NCBI GenBank assembly: GCA_937969485.1
Contig: CALBVQ010000159.1
Location: 1 to 8,577 of the forward strand
DNA: 8,577 nucleotides
Origin: an uncultured Saprospiraceae bacterium
GTDB lineage: Bacteria > Bacteroidota > Bacteroidia > Chitinophagales > Saprospiraceae
Direction: 5' to 3'
The number at the start of each line of letters is the position of its first letter. Position 1 is the stretch's first letter. The notes below the pieces were generated by a model. The model did not search any database. It had not been told where the DNA came from and worked only from the letters and a program-made list of their open reading frames with translations. This document shows, piece by piece, positions 1 through 7,294 of this stretch. Both the position numbers and the translations under genes were made by a program.

Positions 1-39
1 TCTTGAAAATAAAGTAAAACCTTAAAACAGAATTGGTAT
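1..39 (+). mobile_element. Right end of a family A foldback (MITE-like) repeat, cut by the window start
   Basis: Positions 1-39 match the right end of the complete family A element at 7146-7523 with one difference: AAAGTAAAAC here against AAAGTGAAAC at 7491-7502. The shared segment runs from TCTTGAAAAT through the terminal AAAACAGAATTGGTAT. The left arm lies outside the window, so length and intactness are unknown. Positions 40-176, between this repeat and the first gene, are strikingly rich in C and poor in G on the + strand. I see no gene or convincing promoter there; TAATTTTC at 155-162 resembles the Bacteroidota -7 box but has no matching TTG at the right distance. Confidence 0.75.
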
Positions 40-176
40 TGCTTCCCACCACACTTGCACCCCAAGCCGCAGCCACCTTTGATTCAAAACGCATCCCGCA
101 TCAAAATCCTTTCCAGTTGTAAAAAACCAATACTACACACCCTATTTCCCACCATAATTTTCAATCTTTACAACGC

Positions 177-1700
177 ATGCAGAAATCTAGCAAACTCATA
201 AAATTAATCCGAAGCCTTTCTAAAGGCGAGAAAAGGAACTTCAAAATCTTATCCGCTAAGTCCGGAAGAAAAGGCAAAAACTATGTCACGCTCTATGACT
301 GGATTGAGAAGAAAGGTAGTCTTGATGAAGTCAAGTTCCTCTCTGCAAATCAATCGATTAAACCCACTCAACTGCCCAATATTAAAAATAATCTCTATCG
401 CCAGATATTAAAGTCGATTCGAGAAATTAGTAAAGACAATTACGAGGAAATTCGAACAAGGGAATATTTCGACTTTGCGAAAATTCTTTATTCCAAAGGA
501 GATTACGCGAGTGCACTAGAATACCTGTCAAAGGCAAAAAAGCTAGGTGCAAAAATCAAGAAGTCAACCCTCATTTTTCTAGCAACAGACTTTGAAAAGC
601 AAATTGAAACTCAGCATATAACTGGTAGTATGAGCAAAAAGGCTGCCCAGCTTGCTGATTACTCTTCTCAGTTGCTTAAGGAAATCAACTTAACCAATGC
701 TTTTTCTAACTTGTCCTTACTCCTCTATGGAAGATACTTGAAAAAAGGATTTGCCAAGAATGAGTACGATGAGCAAAAGCTTTCCGAGTTCTTCTATGAT
801 CATTTGCCAGAATTTGAAATTCATGAGCTTGATTTTACGCAACTACTTCACTTATACCAAAGCTACGTGTGGTACAATTATATGTTACGAAACTATGCTG
901 AGAATTTTAAGTACGCACTGAAATGGTATAATCTATTTAACCAGTTCCCTGAAATGAGGGATATTGAGCGAACACATTACATAAAGTCTCTCCATAATAT
1001 CTTATCGGCCTTGTTTGCCGCAGACAAACAAGATAAATTTTTAGACTATTACAACAAGTTAGTAGACCTAGCAGAAGATGATTCCAATGCATGGAATACC
1101 AATGAGCTGAATATGCTTTCGCTGTTTTCTTTTATCCACGGTATTAATAAGATTTTTCTTCTAGTAGAGTACCGTTCCGCCGAAAACGAGATTAATAACT
1201 ACCAAGAAATTATTCAAAACAACCCACACAATTGGGATAATAGCCGGCTGGTGGTGTTTTACTATAAACTTGGCTGTGTGTTTTTCGGTCGCGGTGATTA
1301 TGAAAAGACGCTGTATTGGCTTAATCGAATTATTAACGAGACACGCACTGACAACAAAGAGGATATCCAGTGTTTCGCGAGAATCTTAAGTTTGATCACC
1401 CACTACGAGTTGGGTAATGATCTTCATATTAGCTATCAGATCATCTCAGTTTACCGCTTTTTACTAAAGATGAAACAGCTTGGTAAGGTGCAGCGAGCAA
1501 TCTTTAATTTCTTGAGAAAATCAGTGAAATTTGATAAAGGGAATATGATTCCTGAGTTCCAAGCCCTGAAAGATGAGTTAATTGAAATTACTGAGGATGC
1601 CTATGAACGAAGAGCTTTCATGTACTTGGATTTACTTTCTTGGCTGGATAGTAAGATAATGAATATAACAATGATTGAAGCAATCCGAATCAATAGATGA
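177..1700 (+). CDS. Helical-repeat (TPR-like) protein of unknown function, Bacteroidota type
   Basis: This 507-residue soluble protein has no signal peptide or membrane segment. The N-terminus (residues about 6-28, KLIKLIRSLSKGEKRNFKIL) and the following 'LYDWIEKKG...LPNIKNNLYRQILKSIREI' region resemble the opening of a group of Bacteroidota proteins with a 'SLTKSEKRYFKL'-like start and a helical-repeat body. The rest is almost entirely predicted alpha-helix, with TPR-like pairs such as 'FAKILYSKGDYASALEYLSKAKKLG' (about 100-125) and 'YKLGCVFFGRGDYEKTLYWLNRII' (about 363-386). These suggest a protein-interaction scaffold; no catalytic motif is visible. The ATG at 177 has no clear Shine-Dalgarno sequence. 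The gene stands alone on its strand and converges on the AraC-family gene with a 58-bp gap, so no partner can be inferred. Function unknown; the CDS call is firm, the TPR-like call moderate. Confidence 0.85.
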   Translation: MQKSSKLIKLIRSLSKGEKRNFKILSAKSGRKGKNYVTLYDWIEKKGSLDEVKFLSANQSIKPTQLPNIKNNLYRQILKSIREISKDNYEEIRTREYFDFAKILYSKGDYASALEYLSKAKKLGAKIKKSTLIFLATDFEKQIETQHITGSMSKKAAQLADYSSQLLKEINLTNAFSNLSLLLYGRYLKKGFAKNEYDEQKLSEFFYDHLPEFEIHELDFTQLLHLYQSYVWYNYMLRNYAENFKYALKWYNLFNQFPEMRDIERTHYIKSLHNILSALFAADKQDKFLDYYNKLVDLAEDDSNAWNTNELNMLSLFSFIHGINKIFLLVEYRSAENEINNYQEIIQNNPHNWDNSRLVVFYYKLGCVFFGRGDYEKTLYWLNRIINETRTDNKEDIQCFARILSLITHYELGNDLHISYQIISVYRFLLKMKQLGKVQRAIFNFLRKSVKFDKGNMIPEFQALKDELIEITEDAYERRAFMYLDLLSWLDSKIMNITMIEAIRINR

Positions 1701-1727
1701 AACATCAACCCGAATTGATTTCGTTTT
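1686..1727 (+). terminator. Weak candidate terminator between convergent genes
   Basis: CGAATCAAT (1686-1694) can pair with ATTGATTTCG (1714-1723) with one bulged base, leaving a loop of about 19 nt, followed by TTTT at 1724-1727. The upstream arm lies in the last codons of the helical-repeat gene and the stem is A/T-rich, so stability is modest. It is placed correctly to end that transcript before the convergent AraC-family gene. The long loop and weak stem make this tentative. Confidence 0.25.
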
Positions 1728-1758
1728 CATCTTACTTGCTTTTATAATTAGATTACCT

Positions 1759-2595
1759 TTAACTTTTCATCTCCTTTCTAAAGTTCGAAGGAGTATCTGT
1801 CGCGATCTTCTTAAAGAGTCTGTTGAAAGGTGGAACTTCTTGAAACCCCAACTCGTACGCGATTTCTTTAATAGTGAGGTCAGTATATATTAGCAGTCGC
1901 TTTGCTTCCAAGACCAGTCGATCATGTATAATCTTTAAGGGTGATTTCGTACTGATTGTCGAGAATAAGTTACTCAGCGTTTTGGGTGATTTGTGCATTT
2001 CATTTGCATAATCCTGAACTTGGTGCCACTTTTTAAAATTGGTTTCAACTAAAAGATTGTATTGTCTCACTATATCCAACTCCTCAGAAGGAACTTGTAA
2101 AACTTCGTTTTGTAACTTGTATAATCTAGTTATTTTGATAATCAATCTTTTAAGTAGCATGCGCAACATGTCCTCCTGTAGGTTGTCTTTTTCTGCAAAT
2201 TCATCTACAAAAATTTGAAACAGAAGATGAATCTTCGCACTCTGTTCTTTGTCCACACAGATAATCAACTGCTCTGCAGACCCGTAAAAAATCAAACCAG
2301 AACAAGAAACTTCAGCGTCATGGTCGATAATACAGTAAAAGGCCCTGTTGAATTGCCAAGCGATTACAGATTCAGGTTGACCTAATTCAAAATTTTGATT
2401 GGCAGTCAAGGTAGTAATACTGTTTTTTTTGAATTCATGATTAGTACCATCAATATTAATATTCTGATCTGGTCCTATATTCCAAGCTATCGTCAGTAGA
2501 TTCTCGTCTTTTCTACTTCCGAATGCACCTCCAAAATCTTTATTGTTGGCGGTTATTCGAAAGATGCTTCCTGTTTTTATGTTTTCTACCTGCAT
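1759..2595 (-). CDS. AraC/XylS-family transcriptional regulator
   Basis: A cytoplasmic DNA-binding regulator of about 278 residues from the ATG at 2595. The N-terminal half looks like the cupin-type sensor of AraC proteins ('NINIDGTNHEFKKNSITTL'). The C-terminal 100 residues carry both helix-turn-helix motifs: 'WHQVQDYANEMHKSPKTLSNLF', then 'LTIKEIAYELGFQEVPPFNRLFKK' with the family's closing 'TPSNFRK'. A GTG at 2643 would add 16 residues. I prefer the ATG because the extra residues look unlike the domain, GTG is the weaker codon, and AAAGGA sits just before the ATG, although only 2 bases away. The gene is divergent from the gluconate operon, so it is the natural candidate for controlling it, with gluconate or a derivative as possible ligand. 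That role is inference; the family assignment is firm. Confidence 0.9.
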   Translation of the reverse strand: MQVENIKTGSIFRITANNKDFGGAFGSRKDENLLTIAWNIGPDQNINIDGTNHEFKKNSITTLTANQNFELGQPESVIAWQFNRAFYCIIDHDAEVSCSGLIFYGSAEQLIICVDKEQSAKIHLLFQIFVDEFAEKDNLQEDMLRMLLKRLIIKITRLYKLQNEVLQVPSEELDIVRQYNLLVETNFKKWHQVQDYANEMHKSPKTLSNLFSTISTKSPLKIIHDRLVLEAKRLLIYTDLTIKEIAYELGFQEVPPFNRLFKKIATDTPSNFRKEMKS

Positions 2596-2630
2596 ATTCC
2601 TTTGTTGCGTTGTATAACAGTAAATATTAT

Positions 2631-2660
2631 GATATCCCAGCACATTAAGTTGCGGATATC
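2631..2660. promoter_or_regulatory. Inverted repeat in the divergent araC-type/operon intergenic region, candidate operator
   Basis: GATATCC (2631-2637) and GGATATC (2654-2660) form a perfect 7-bp inverted repeat with a 16-bp spacer, so the half-site centres are 23 bp apart, about two helical turns. It lies between the regulator's preferred ATG (2595) and the operon's first gene (2715), where an operator would be expected. AraC-family sites are more often direct repeats, and a 7-bp match in AT-rich DNA can be chance. No convincing Bacteroidota promoter pair (TTTG and TAnnTTTG) was found on either strand between the two genes. Confidence 0.3.
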
Positions 2661-2714
2661 TAAAAATAAGATACTATTTAGTTTTATATTAGTCTTTCAC
2701 AAGTCAAATCTACG

Positions 2715-3218
2715 ATGAAAATTTTAGAAAGATTAGCCATTGATTCGTCTTCGCCCAACAGGGGAGTTAATCTTATAACTATTGGATTGATAGTCTTTTT
2801 ACTTGTATTTACCTTTTTTATTTATCCTAGTTTACCTGAAATAATTCCTACACATTTCAAAGGTTCAGGTGAAGCAGATGGATTCAGTAGTAAAAGTATG
2901 TATTTAGTATTTGTTGGCTTTACAATTCTCATGGCAATAGGACTCTACTACCTTAGTTTTTTTCCCAGAATAATCAATTATCCAACAAAAATCACACCTG
3001 AAAATCGGGATATCCAACAAGAAATGGCTATCACAATGTTGCGACAACTTAATGCATTTATCACAGCCTGCATGACGTATATCATTATATGTATTGCCTT
3101 CATTTCCAAAGGCGACTTAAGCAGCGCTTCATTGGGTTGGCTTTTTATTTTTGTAATGTTAGGAGGAATGACTTGGTTAATTGCGAGATACATGATCCAG
3201 GCTCGAGCAAAAAAGTAA
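2715..3218 (+). CDS. DUF1648-domain integral membrane protein
   Basis: A 167-residue membrane protein. Four hydrophobic segments are visible at about 18-38, 62-82, 111-131 and 140-160. The signature 'YPSLPEIIPTHFKGSGEADGFSSK' (about 38-61) is characteristic of DUF1648 (PF07853), found alone or at the N-terminus of SdpI-like immunity/signalling membrane proteins. The molecular function of stand-alone DUF1648 proteins is not established. The protein ends after the fourth helix and lacks the longer C-terminal SdpI region, so an SdpI-type immunity role is not supported. It is the first gene after the regulator, and the next gene starts 24 bp after its stop, so they are probably co-transcribed. 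A link to gluconate uptake is inferred from position only. Confidence 0.85.
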   Translation: MKILERLAIDSSSPNRGVNLITIGLIVFLLVFTFFIYPSLPEIIPTHFKGSGEADGFSSKSMYLVFVGFTILMAIGLYYLSFFPRIINYPTKITPENRDIQQEMAITMLRQLNAFITACMTYIIICIAFISKGDLSSASLGWLFIFVMLGGMTWLIARYMIQARAKK

Positions 3219-3242
3219 TATTTTCTATCTTAGTCGAAGTTT

Positions 3243-5123
3243 TTGAAATCGAAATATCAACATATTGTCGTAATGGGTGTGTCGGGCTGTGGAAAATCTA
3301 CGGTTGGATCTCGACTTGCTGAATTACTAGGAGTAGCATTCCTTGAAGGAGATGATTTTCATCCAGAATCGAACAAAGAGAAGATGAGTTCTGGACATTC
3401 GCTGAACGATCTTGATCGTCAGCCTTGGTTGGAAAAATTGAATTTTGAACTTCGAAATCGCCCATCTTGCGTCCTTTCATGCTCGGCTTTAAAGGAATCA
3501 TATAGGAATTTACTCACAGCTGATCTAGACTCGTATTGTTTTTTGCATCTTGAAGGGGAATTTGACTTAATTCATGAACGGATGAAAAGTCGATCATCTC
3601 ACTTCATGCCTGCAAGTTTATTGAAAAGCCAGTTTGACGCACTTGAACGACCTTCGCAAGCATATCACATCGATATTTCACAATCTATCGATGATATTGT
3701 TAAAATCGCAACAGCACAAATCACAATGAATAAAAGTAAAATAGGACTTCTCGGTCTTGGCGTAATGGGCAAAAGTTTGGCCCGAAATATAGCCGACAAA
3801 GGAAATAAGACTTCTGTGTATAATCTACCTTTTCCTGGTGAGGAGGAAGTTGTCAAGGATTTTGTCGAAAAATTCGAAGACCTATCTTTTTATGGCGCAA
3901 CAGACTTGGGGGATTTTGTAAATTCATTGTCGAAACCTCGGATGATCATTTTGATGATTAAGGCTGGAGAGGCCGTTGATGAGATGATAGGAAAATTGAA
4001 GCCTTTACTTTGTGAAAATGATATGATTGTTGATGCAGGTAATTCCTTCTATAAGGATACTCAACGGCGAGAAGCTGAAATGAAAGCGGAGGGTTTTCAC
4101 TTTGTGGGAATGGGAGTTTCAGGTGGAGAAGAAGGTGCGTTGAATGGTCCTTCTATTATGCCTGCTGGTACGGCTTACGCCCAAAAATATCTACTTCCAG
4201 TTCTTCGTGATATTGCCGCGAAAGCAAAAGGAGAGCCTTGTGTTCAGTGGGTAGGGCCTGATGGTGCAGGCCACTTTGTTAAAATGATTCACAACGGGAT
4301 CGAGTATGCCGACATGCAACTGATCAGCGAATTATATGAAGTATGTCGAAAAGTGTTCGGACTTTCCAATGCTGAAATAGCAGATTTCTTCGAGTCATTT
4401 GATTCCATTCACAAAGGATATTTGTTGGAGATAAGTATTGATATTCTCCGTAAAAAAGAAGGGAATAGCTATGTGTTAGATACAATTCTCGATGTAGCGG
4501 GTCACAAGGGAACAGGCATGTGGACAAGTAGGGAAGCACTCGAGATGGGGATTGCAGTTCCCACGATAACTGCGGCCATGAATCAACGCATCATCAGTTC
4601 GTACAAAGAACTACGAAAAACTTTGGGCTCGAGCCCAAAAAACAACATAGACTTTACAACGGATTGGCAACGATCTTTAGAAAATGGCTTTCTCATGGCA
4701 AGGATGCAAGCACATATTGAAGGCTTTCACCTCATTCAAGCTGCTTCCGACAAAAACGGATGGAATGTTAATATGGCAAGTGTTTCCTCCCTTTGGCGAG
4801 GTGGTTGTATAATAAGATCTGCTATGCTTCCAGTTTTTATGTCAAGCTTTACAGAAGACACTAAGTTAGAGCATCTTTATCTTTCTAAAACGATCATGTC
4901 TATTCTACAGAATTCTATCAAGCATGCTGTTGCAGTCAATTCTTTAGCCCAAGAAAATTCGGTTTCTACTCCTTGCTTTTCAGCGGCTATTCAGTATTTT
5001 CTATCAGTGACAACAAGCGAGCTTCCTATCAATATGATTCAGGCTCAGAGAGATTATTTTGGTGCACATACTTATCGCACGAATGAAGATCCGGGCACAC
5101 CCCGTCATACAATCTGGAACTAA
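3243..5123 (+). CDS. gnd: Fused gluconokinase / 6-phosphogluconate dehydrogenase
   Basis: A 626-residue cytoplasmic bifunctional enzyme. Residues 1-160 are a GntK-type kinase (gluconate + ATP to 6-phosphogluconate): P-loop GVSGCGKS (12-19), 'GDDFHPESNKEKM', 'DRQPWL', 'SCSALK' and 'HFMPASLLKSQF'. From residue 162 it is a full 6-phosphogluconate dehydrogenase (product ribulose 5-phosphate, CO2 and a reduced dinucleotide): Rossmann GLGVMG (171-176), 'VDAGNSFYKDTQRR', SGGEEGA from S293, catalytic K347 and E354 in 'HFVKMIHNGIEY', and R603/H609 in the 'QAQRDYFGAHTY' tail. There is almost no linker, and the internal ATG at 3726 opens the dehydrogenase half. The start is TTG at 3243: an in-frame TAG at 3231 blocks anything upstream, and the first ATG (3273) would remove the strand before the P-loop. 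Odd residues are Leu195 in place of the usual NADP-binding Arg and Met426 in place of the usual substrate-binding Lys. Its stop overlaps the gntP start. Confidence 0.95.
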   Translation: MKSKYQHIVVMGVSGCGKSTVGSRLAELLGVAFLEGDDFHPESNKEKMSSGHSLNDLDRQPWLEKLNFELRNRPSCVLSCSALKESYRNLLTADLDSYCFLHLEGEFDLIHERMKSRSSHFMPASLLKSQFDALERPSQAYHIDISQSIDDIVKIATAQITMNKSKIGLLGLGVMGKSLARNIADKGNKTSVYNLPFPGEEEVVKDFVEKFEDLSFYGATDLGDFVNSLSKPRMIILMIKAGEAVDEMIGKLKPLLCENDMIVDAGNSFYKDTQRREAEMKAEGFHFVGMGVSGGEEGALNGPSIMPAGTAYAQKYLLPVLRDIAAKAKGEPCVQWVGPDGAGHFVKMIHNGIEYADMQLISELYEVCRKVFGLSNAEIADFFESFDSIHKGYLLEISIDILRKKEGNSYVLDTILDVAGHKGTGMWTSREALEMGIAVPTITAAMNQRIISSYKELRKTLGSSPKNNIDFTTDWQRSLENGFLMARMQAHIEGFHLIQAASDKNGWNVNMASVSSLWRGGCIIRSAMLPVFMSSFTEDTKLEHLYLSKTIMSILQNSIKHAVAVNSLAQENSVSTPCFSAAIQYFLSVTTSELPINMIQAQRDYFGAHTYRTNEDPGTPRHTIWN

Positions 5124-6499
5124 TGGAAATTTCACTTTTCTTTGCATTTGGTTTTGGGATTGCAGTGTTGTTGGTATTTATTTTGCTACTAAAAATCAAT
5201 GCATTTGTATCGCTTTTGATTTCCTCGATTACCGTGGGAATAACAGCTGGAATGGATGCTGAAACAATTGTGAAGACGGTCACTGACGGAATGGGAGGTA
5301 CGTTGGGATACATTTCTATTGTGATAGGATTAGGGGCAATTTTTGGTGAAATATTAAGAGAAAGCGGTTCAACAGAAAAGCTTGCGGCCGCCTTGTTACG
5401 AAAATTTGGAGTAAATAGTTCTCCGATTGCACTTAGTATCACAGGTTTCATTATTGCGATACCTGTGTTCTTCGATGTTGCTTTTATTATTCTCATGCCC
5501 GTTCTTTACGGACTTCAGAAAAAGACAAAAAAATCCTTGCTTTTCTTCGCGATTCCTTTACTTGCTAGTTTGGCGATTACTCATGCTTTTATTCCTCCTA
5601 CTCCAGGACCTATTGCCGTTGCGGAATTGATTGACGCGGATTTAGGATGGGTGATTCTCTTTGGATTAATTGTTGGTATTCCAGTGACAATTATATCAGG
5701 TATTATTTTTGGAAGATATATTTCTAACAAAATTTATGTAGCAGTTCCAGAGCATATGGATTTAGCAGATGAAGAGAAGTCGGTGCCCCAAAGTTCGAAG
5801 TCTTTTAGTGCGTCGGATGATGCTCCACCTTTATGGGGAATTCTCGGATTAATAGCAATTCCTATTGTGCTAATTGTACTTAATACAGTTGCGAATGCGA
5901 CGTTCAAAGATAAAGATACATTCCTTTATGAAGCGATAAGCTTTTTAGGTAATCCAATTATCGCGTTGATTATTTCTGTCATGTTCGCTTGGCTTTTCTT
6001 GGGAGTTTTGAGGGGGTTTAGTTTGCAGAAATTGCAGGATCTCAGTGCAAAAGCCCTCGGGCCAGCAGGAATTATTATCCTGATCACAGGTGCAGGTGGA
6101 GTATTTAAGCAAATGCTTGTGACGACAGGTGCTGGTGAAATGCTGGCTACGGAATTTGCTAAACTTTCAATTACACCTATACTTTTAGCTTTTCTTCTTG
6201 CACTGATTGTACGTTTGCTTCAAGGTTCAGCAACGGTGGCTATGATCACTGCCGCAGGAATTATGGCGCCTATTATAGAGAATATGGGGCTTGCTCCTGC
6301 ACCTCTAGCACTCATGGTGCTTGCAATTGCAGCTGGAGCAAGTGGGTTTTCTCATGTGAATGATAGTGGATTTTGGTTAGTGAATCGATATTTAGGTATG
6401 TCCGAACTTGATACTATGAAAAGTTGGACAGCGATGACGGGAATACTATCTGTGAGTGCAATCGTGATAATTTTGATTCTCAGTTTATTGGTAGCCTGA
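5123..6499 (+). CDS. gntP: GntP-family gluconate permease
   Basis: A 458-residue inner-membrane transporter, the usual length for the GntP family (H+ symporters for gluconate and related sugar acids). About 12 hydrophobic segments run through the sequence, broken by a hydrophilic cytoplasmic stretch at about 213-233 (EHMDLADEEKSVPQSSKSF). Family landmarks are 'GLGAIFGEILRESG' (about 69-82), 'IPVFFDVAFIILMPVL' (about 113-128), 'HAFIPPTPGPIAVAELI' (about 155-171), 'RLLQGSATVAMITAAGI' (about 364-380) and 'HVNDSGFW' (411-418). The ATG shares its A with the TAA of the fused kinase/dehydrogenase gene (TAATG), and its own TGA overlaps the next ATG. Gluconate is the likely substrate because the fused gluconokinase is directly upstream. 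GntP relatives also carry fructuronate, D-serine or glycerate, but nothing here favours those. Confidence 0.93.
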   Translation: MEISLFFAFGFGIAVLLVFILLLKINAFVSLLISSITVGITAGMDAETIVKTVTDGMGGTLGYISIVIGLGAIFGEILRESGSTEKLAAALLRKFGVNSSPIALSITGFIIAIPVFFDVAFIILMPVLYGLQKKTKKSLLFFAIPLLASLAITHAFIPPTPGPIAVAELIDADLGWVILFGLIVGIPVTIISGIIFGRYISNKIYVAVPEHMDLADEEKSVPQSSKSFSASDDAPPLWGILGLIAIPIVLIVLNTVANATFKDKDTFLYEAISFLGNPIIALIISVMFAWLFLGVLRGFSLQKLQDLSAKALGPAGIIILITGAGGVFKQMLVTTGAGEMLATEFAKLSITPILLAFLLALIVRLLQGSATVAMITAAGIMAPIIENMGLAPAPLALMVLAIAAGASGFSHVNDSGFWLVNRYLGMSELDTMKSWTAMTGILSVSAIVIILILSLLVA

Positions 6500-7071
6500 T
6501 GGAGATTATAGAAAACAAGACATACACGGGAAAGGATTATACCGAAAATAAGCTAGAATTAGCTGAATACGATGGATGTGTGTTTAAAGGTTGTATTTTA
6601 TCAAACGTCAAGCTATCACGAATACGTTTCATTGAATGTGAATTCATAGATTGTGATTTTAGTAATGTAGCACTGCATGATACGTCCTTTCAAGACACGA
6701 GATTTCAATCGTGTAAAATGCTGGGTTTGCATTTCGAAGAGTGTAATTCTTTTAATTTCTCAGCTCATTTCGTTGGTTGTAAGCTTGATGATTCCTCATT
6801 CTATCAAGTAAAAATAAAGAAGTTGAGTTTCGAAGACAGTTCGCTCGATCGAGTTGATTTCACTGAAGCCGACGCTTCGAAGGTTTCATTTTTCAATTGT
6901 AGTTTTACCGATGCAGTCTTTGATAATTCGATCCTCGAAGAAGCAGATTTTAGTACTGCAGTAGGTTTCAGAATTAATCCCACAAGTAATAGAATCAAAG
7001 GAGCTATTTTCTCCAGAGAAGGAGCGGTTGGCTTGTTAGATAGTTTCGGAGTGAAATTTAAACCCGAATGA
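6499..7071 (+). CDS. Pentapeptide-repeat protein, translationally coupled to gntP
   Basis: A 190-residue soluble protein. From about residue 26 to 165 it shows the A(D/N)LxX-type five-residue periodicity in a form rich in Phe and Cys: 'CVFKGCILSNVKLSRIRF', 'CEFIDCDFSNVALHDTSF', 'SSLDRVDFTEADASKVSF', 'CSFTDAVFDNSILEEADF'. Such repeats fold into a right-handed quadrilateral beta-helix. Size and spacing recall Qnr/MfpA-like gyrase-protecting proteins, but I cannot show specific homology, and many family members have no known function. I chose the ATG at 6499, which overlaps the gntP stop as TGATG; an in-frame ATG at 6424 lies inside gntP and adds 25 residues that do not fit the fold. The last codons and stop fall inside a family B repeat terminus (7059-7087). 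Why it sits in a gluconate operon is not evident. Confidence 0.88.
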   Translation: MEIIENKTYTGKDYTENKLELAEYDGCVFKGCILSNVKLSRIRFIECEFIDCDFSNVALHDTSFQDTRFQSCKMLGLHFEECNSFNFSAHFVGCKLDDSSFYQVKIKKLSFEDSSLDRVDFTEADASKVSFFNCSFTDAVFDNSILEEADFSTAVGFRINPTSNRIKGAIFSREGAVGLLDSFGVKFKPE

Positions 7072-7087
7072 TGCATTGGGTTTTCGT
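7059..7087 (-). repeat. Solitary family B terminus embedded in the pentapeptide gene's 3' end
   Basis: These 29 bp match the reverse complement of the right end of the family B element (7447-7475) at 27 positions. The shared part runs through AACCCGAAT, ATGCATT and GGTTTTCGT. The two differences are at 7070 and 7078. Similarity stops after 7087, and the next 58 bp (7088-7145) resemble neither the B interior nor any gene. This is therefore a solo terminus or the remains of a decayed copy. The final Lys, Pro, Glu and TGA codons of the upstream gene lie in it. Confidence 0.7.
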
Positions 7088-7261
7088 AGTAGAAATCGTG
7101 GAGCGTATTTGGGGTTAAAGGACAGCATTGATTCGAGGATGCTACTTATACCAATTCTGTTTTAGAATTTCGCATATTTTCAAGTTTATACAAAGCAATT
7201 ACTTCGTTAGAAATACTCATGATAGCTAAGGCTATCCTTGCGTTTTCTACCTTGTACTTGA

Positions 7262-7294
7262 TTTAATAATTCTTGAAAATAAAGTGAAACCTTA
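7262..7294 (+). repeat. 33-bp direct repeat, left copy, flanking the family B insertion
   Basis: This segment, from TTTAATAATT to GAAACCTTA, is identical to 7474-7506. The two copies immediately flank the 179-bp family B element. Only one copy is needed to make a continuous family A element, so the second arose with the interruption. At 33 bp it is far longer than common target-site duplications. Confidence 0.85.

Noticed and set aside
22..118. Open stretch on the - strand left of the first gene, a possible gene remnant
   Set aside because: It has no start codon, ends inside the family A repeat, and shows no recognisable family motif.
2715..3218. DUF1648 protein as an SdpI-type immunity protein, implying a toxin system
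   Set aside because: It lacks the C-terminal SdpI region, and no SdpC-like toxin or other peptide gene is adjacent.
5029..5496. 155-aa antisense ORF over the gnd/gntP junction
   Set aside because: It lies opposite two strongly conserved coding regions and its composition is the expected mirror of a hydrophobic permease sequence.
6424..6498. Upstream ATG extending the pentapeptide protein by 25 residues
   Set aside because: It lies inside gntP, the added residues do not fit the repeat fold, and the ATG at 6499 has the same one-base stop/start overlap style as the preceding junction.
7072..7145. Rho-independent terminator directly after the pentapeptide gene
   Set aside because: Only a 4-bp TTTC/GAAA stem is visible near 7083-7096, with no following T-run. 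The family A foldback is a better candidate.
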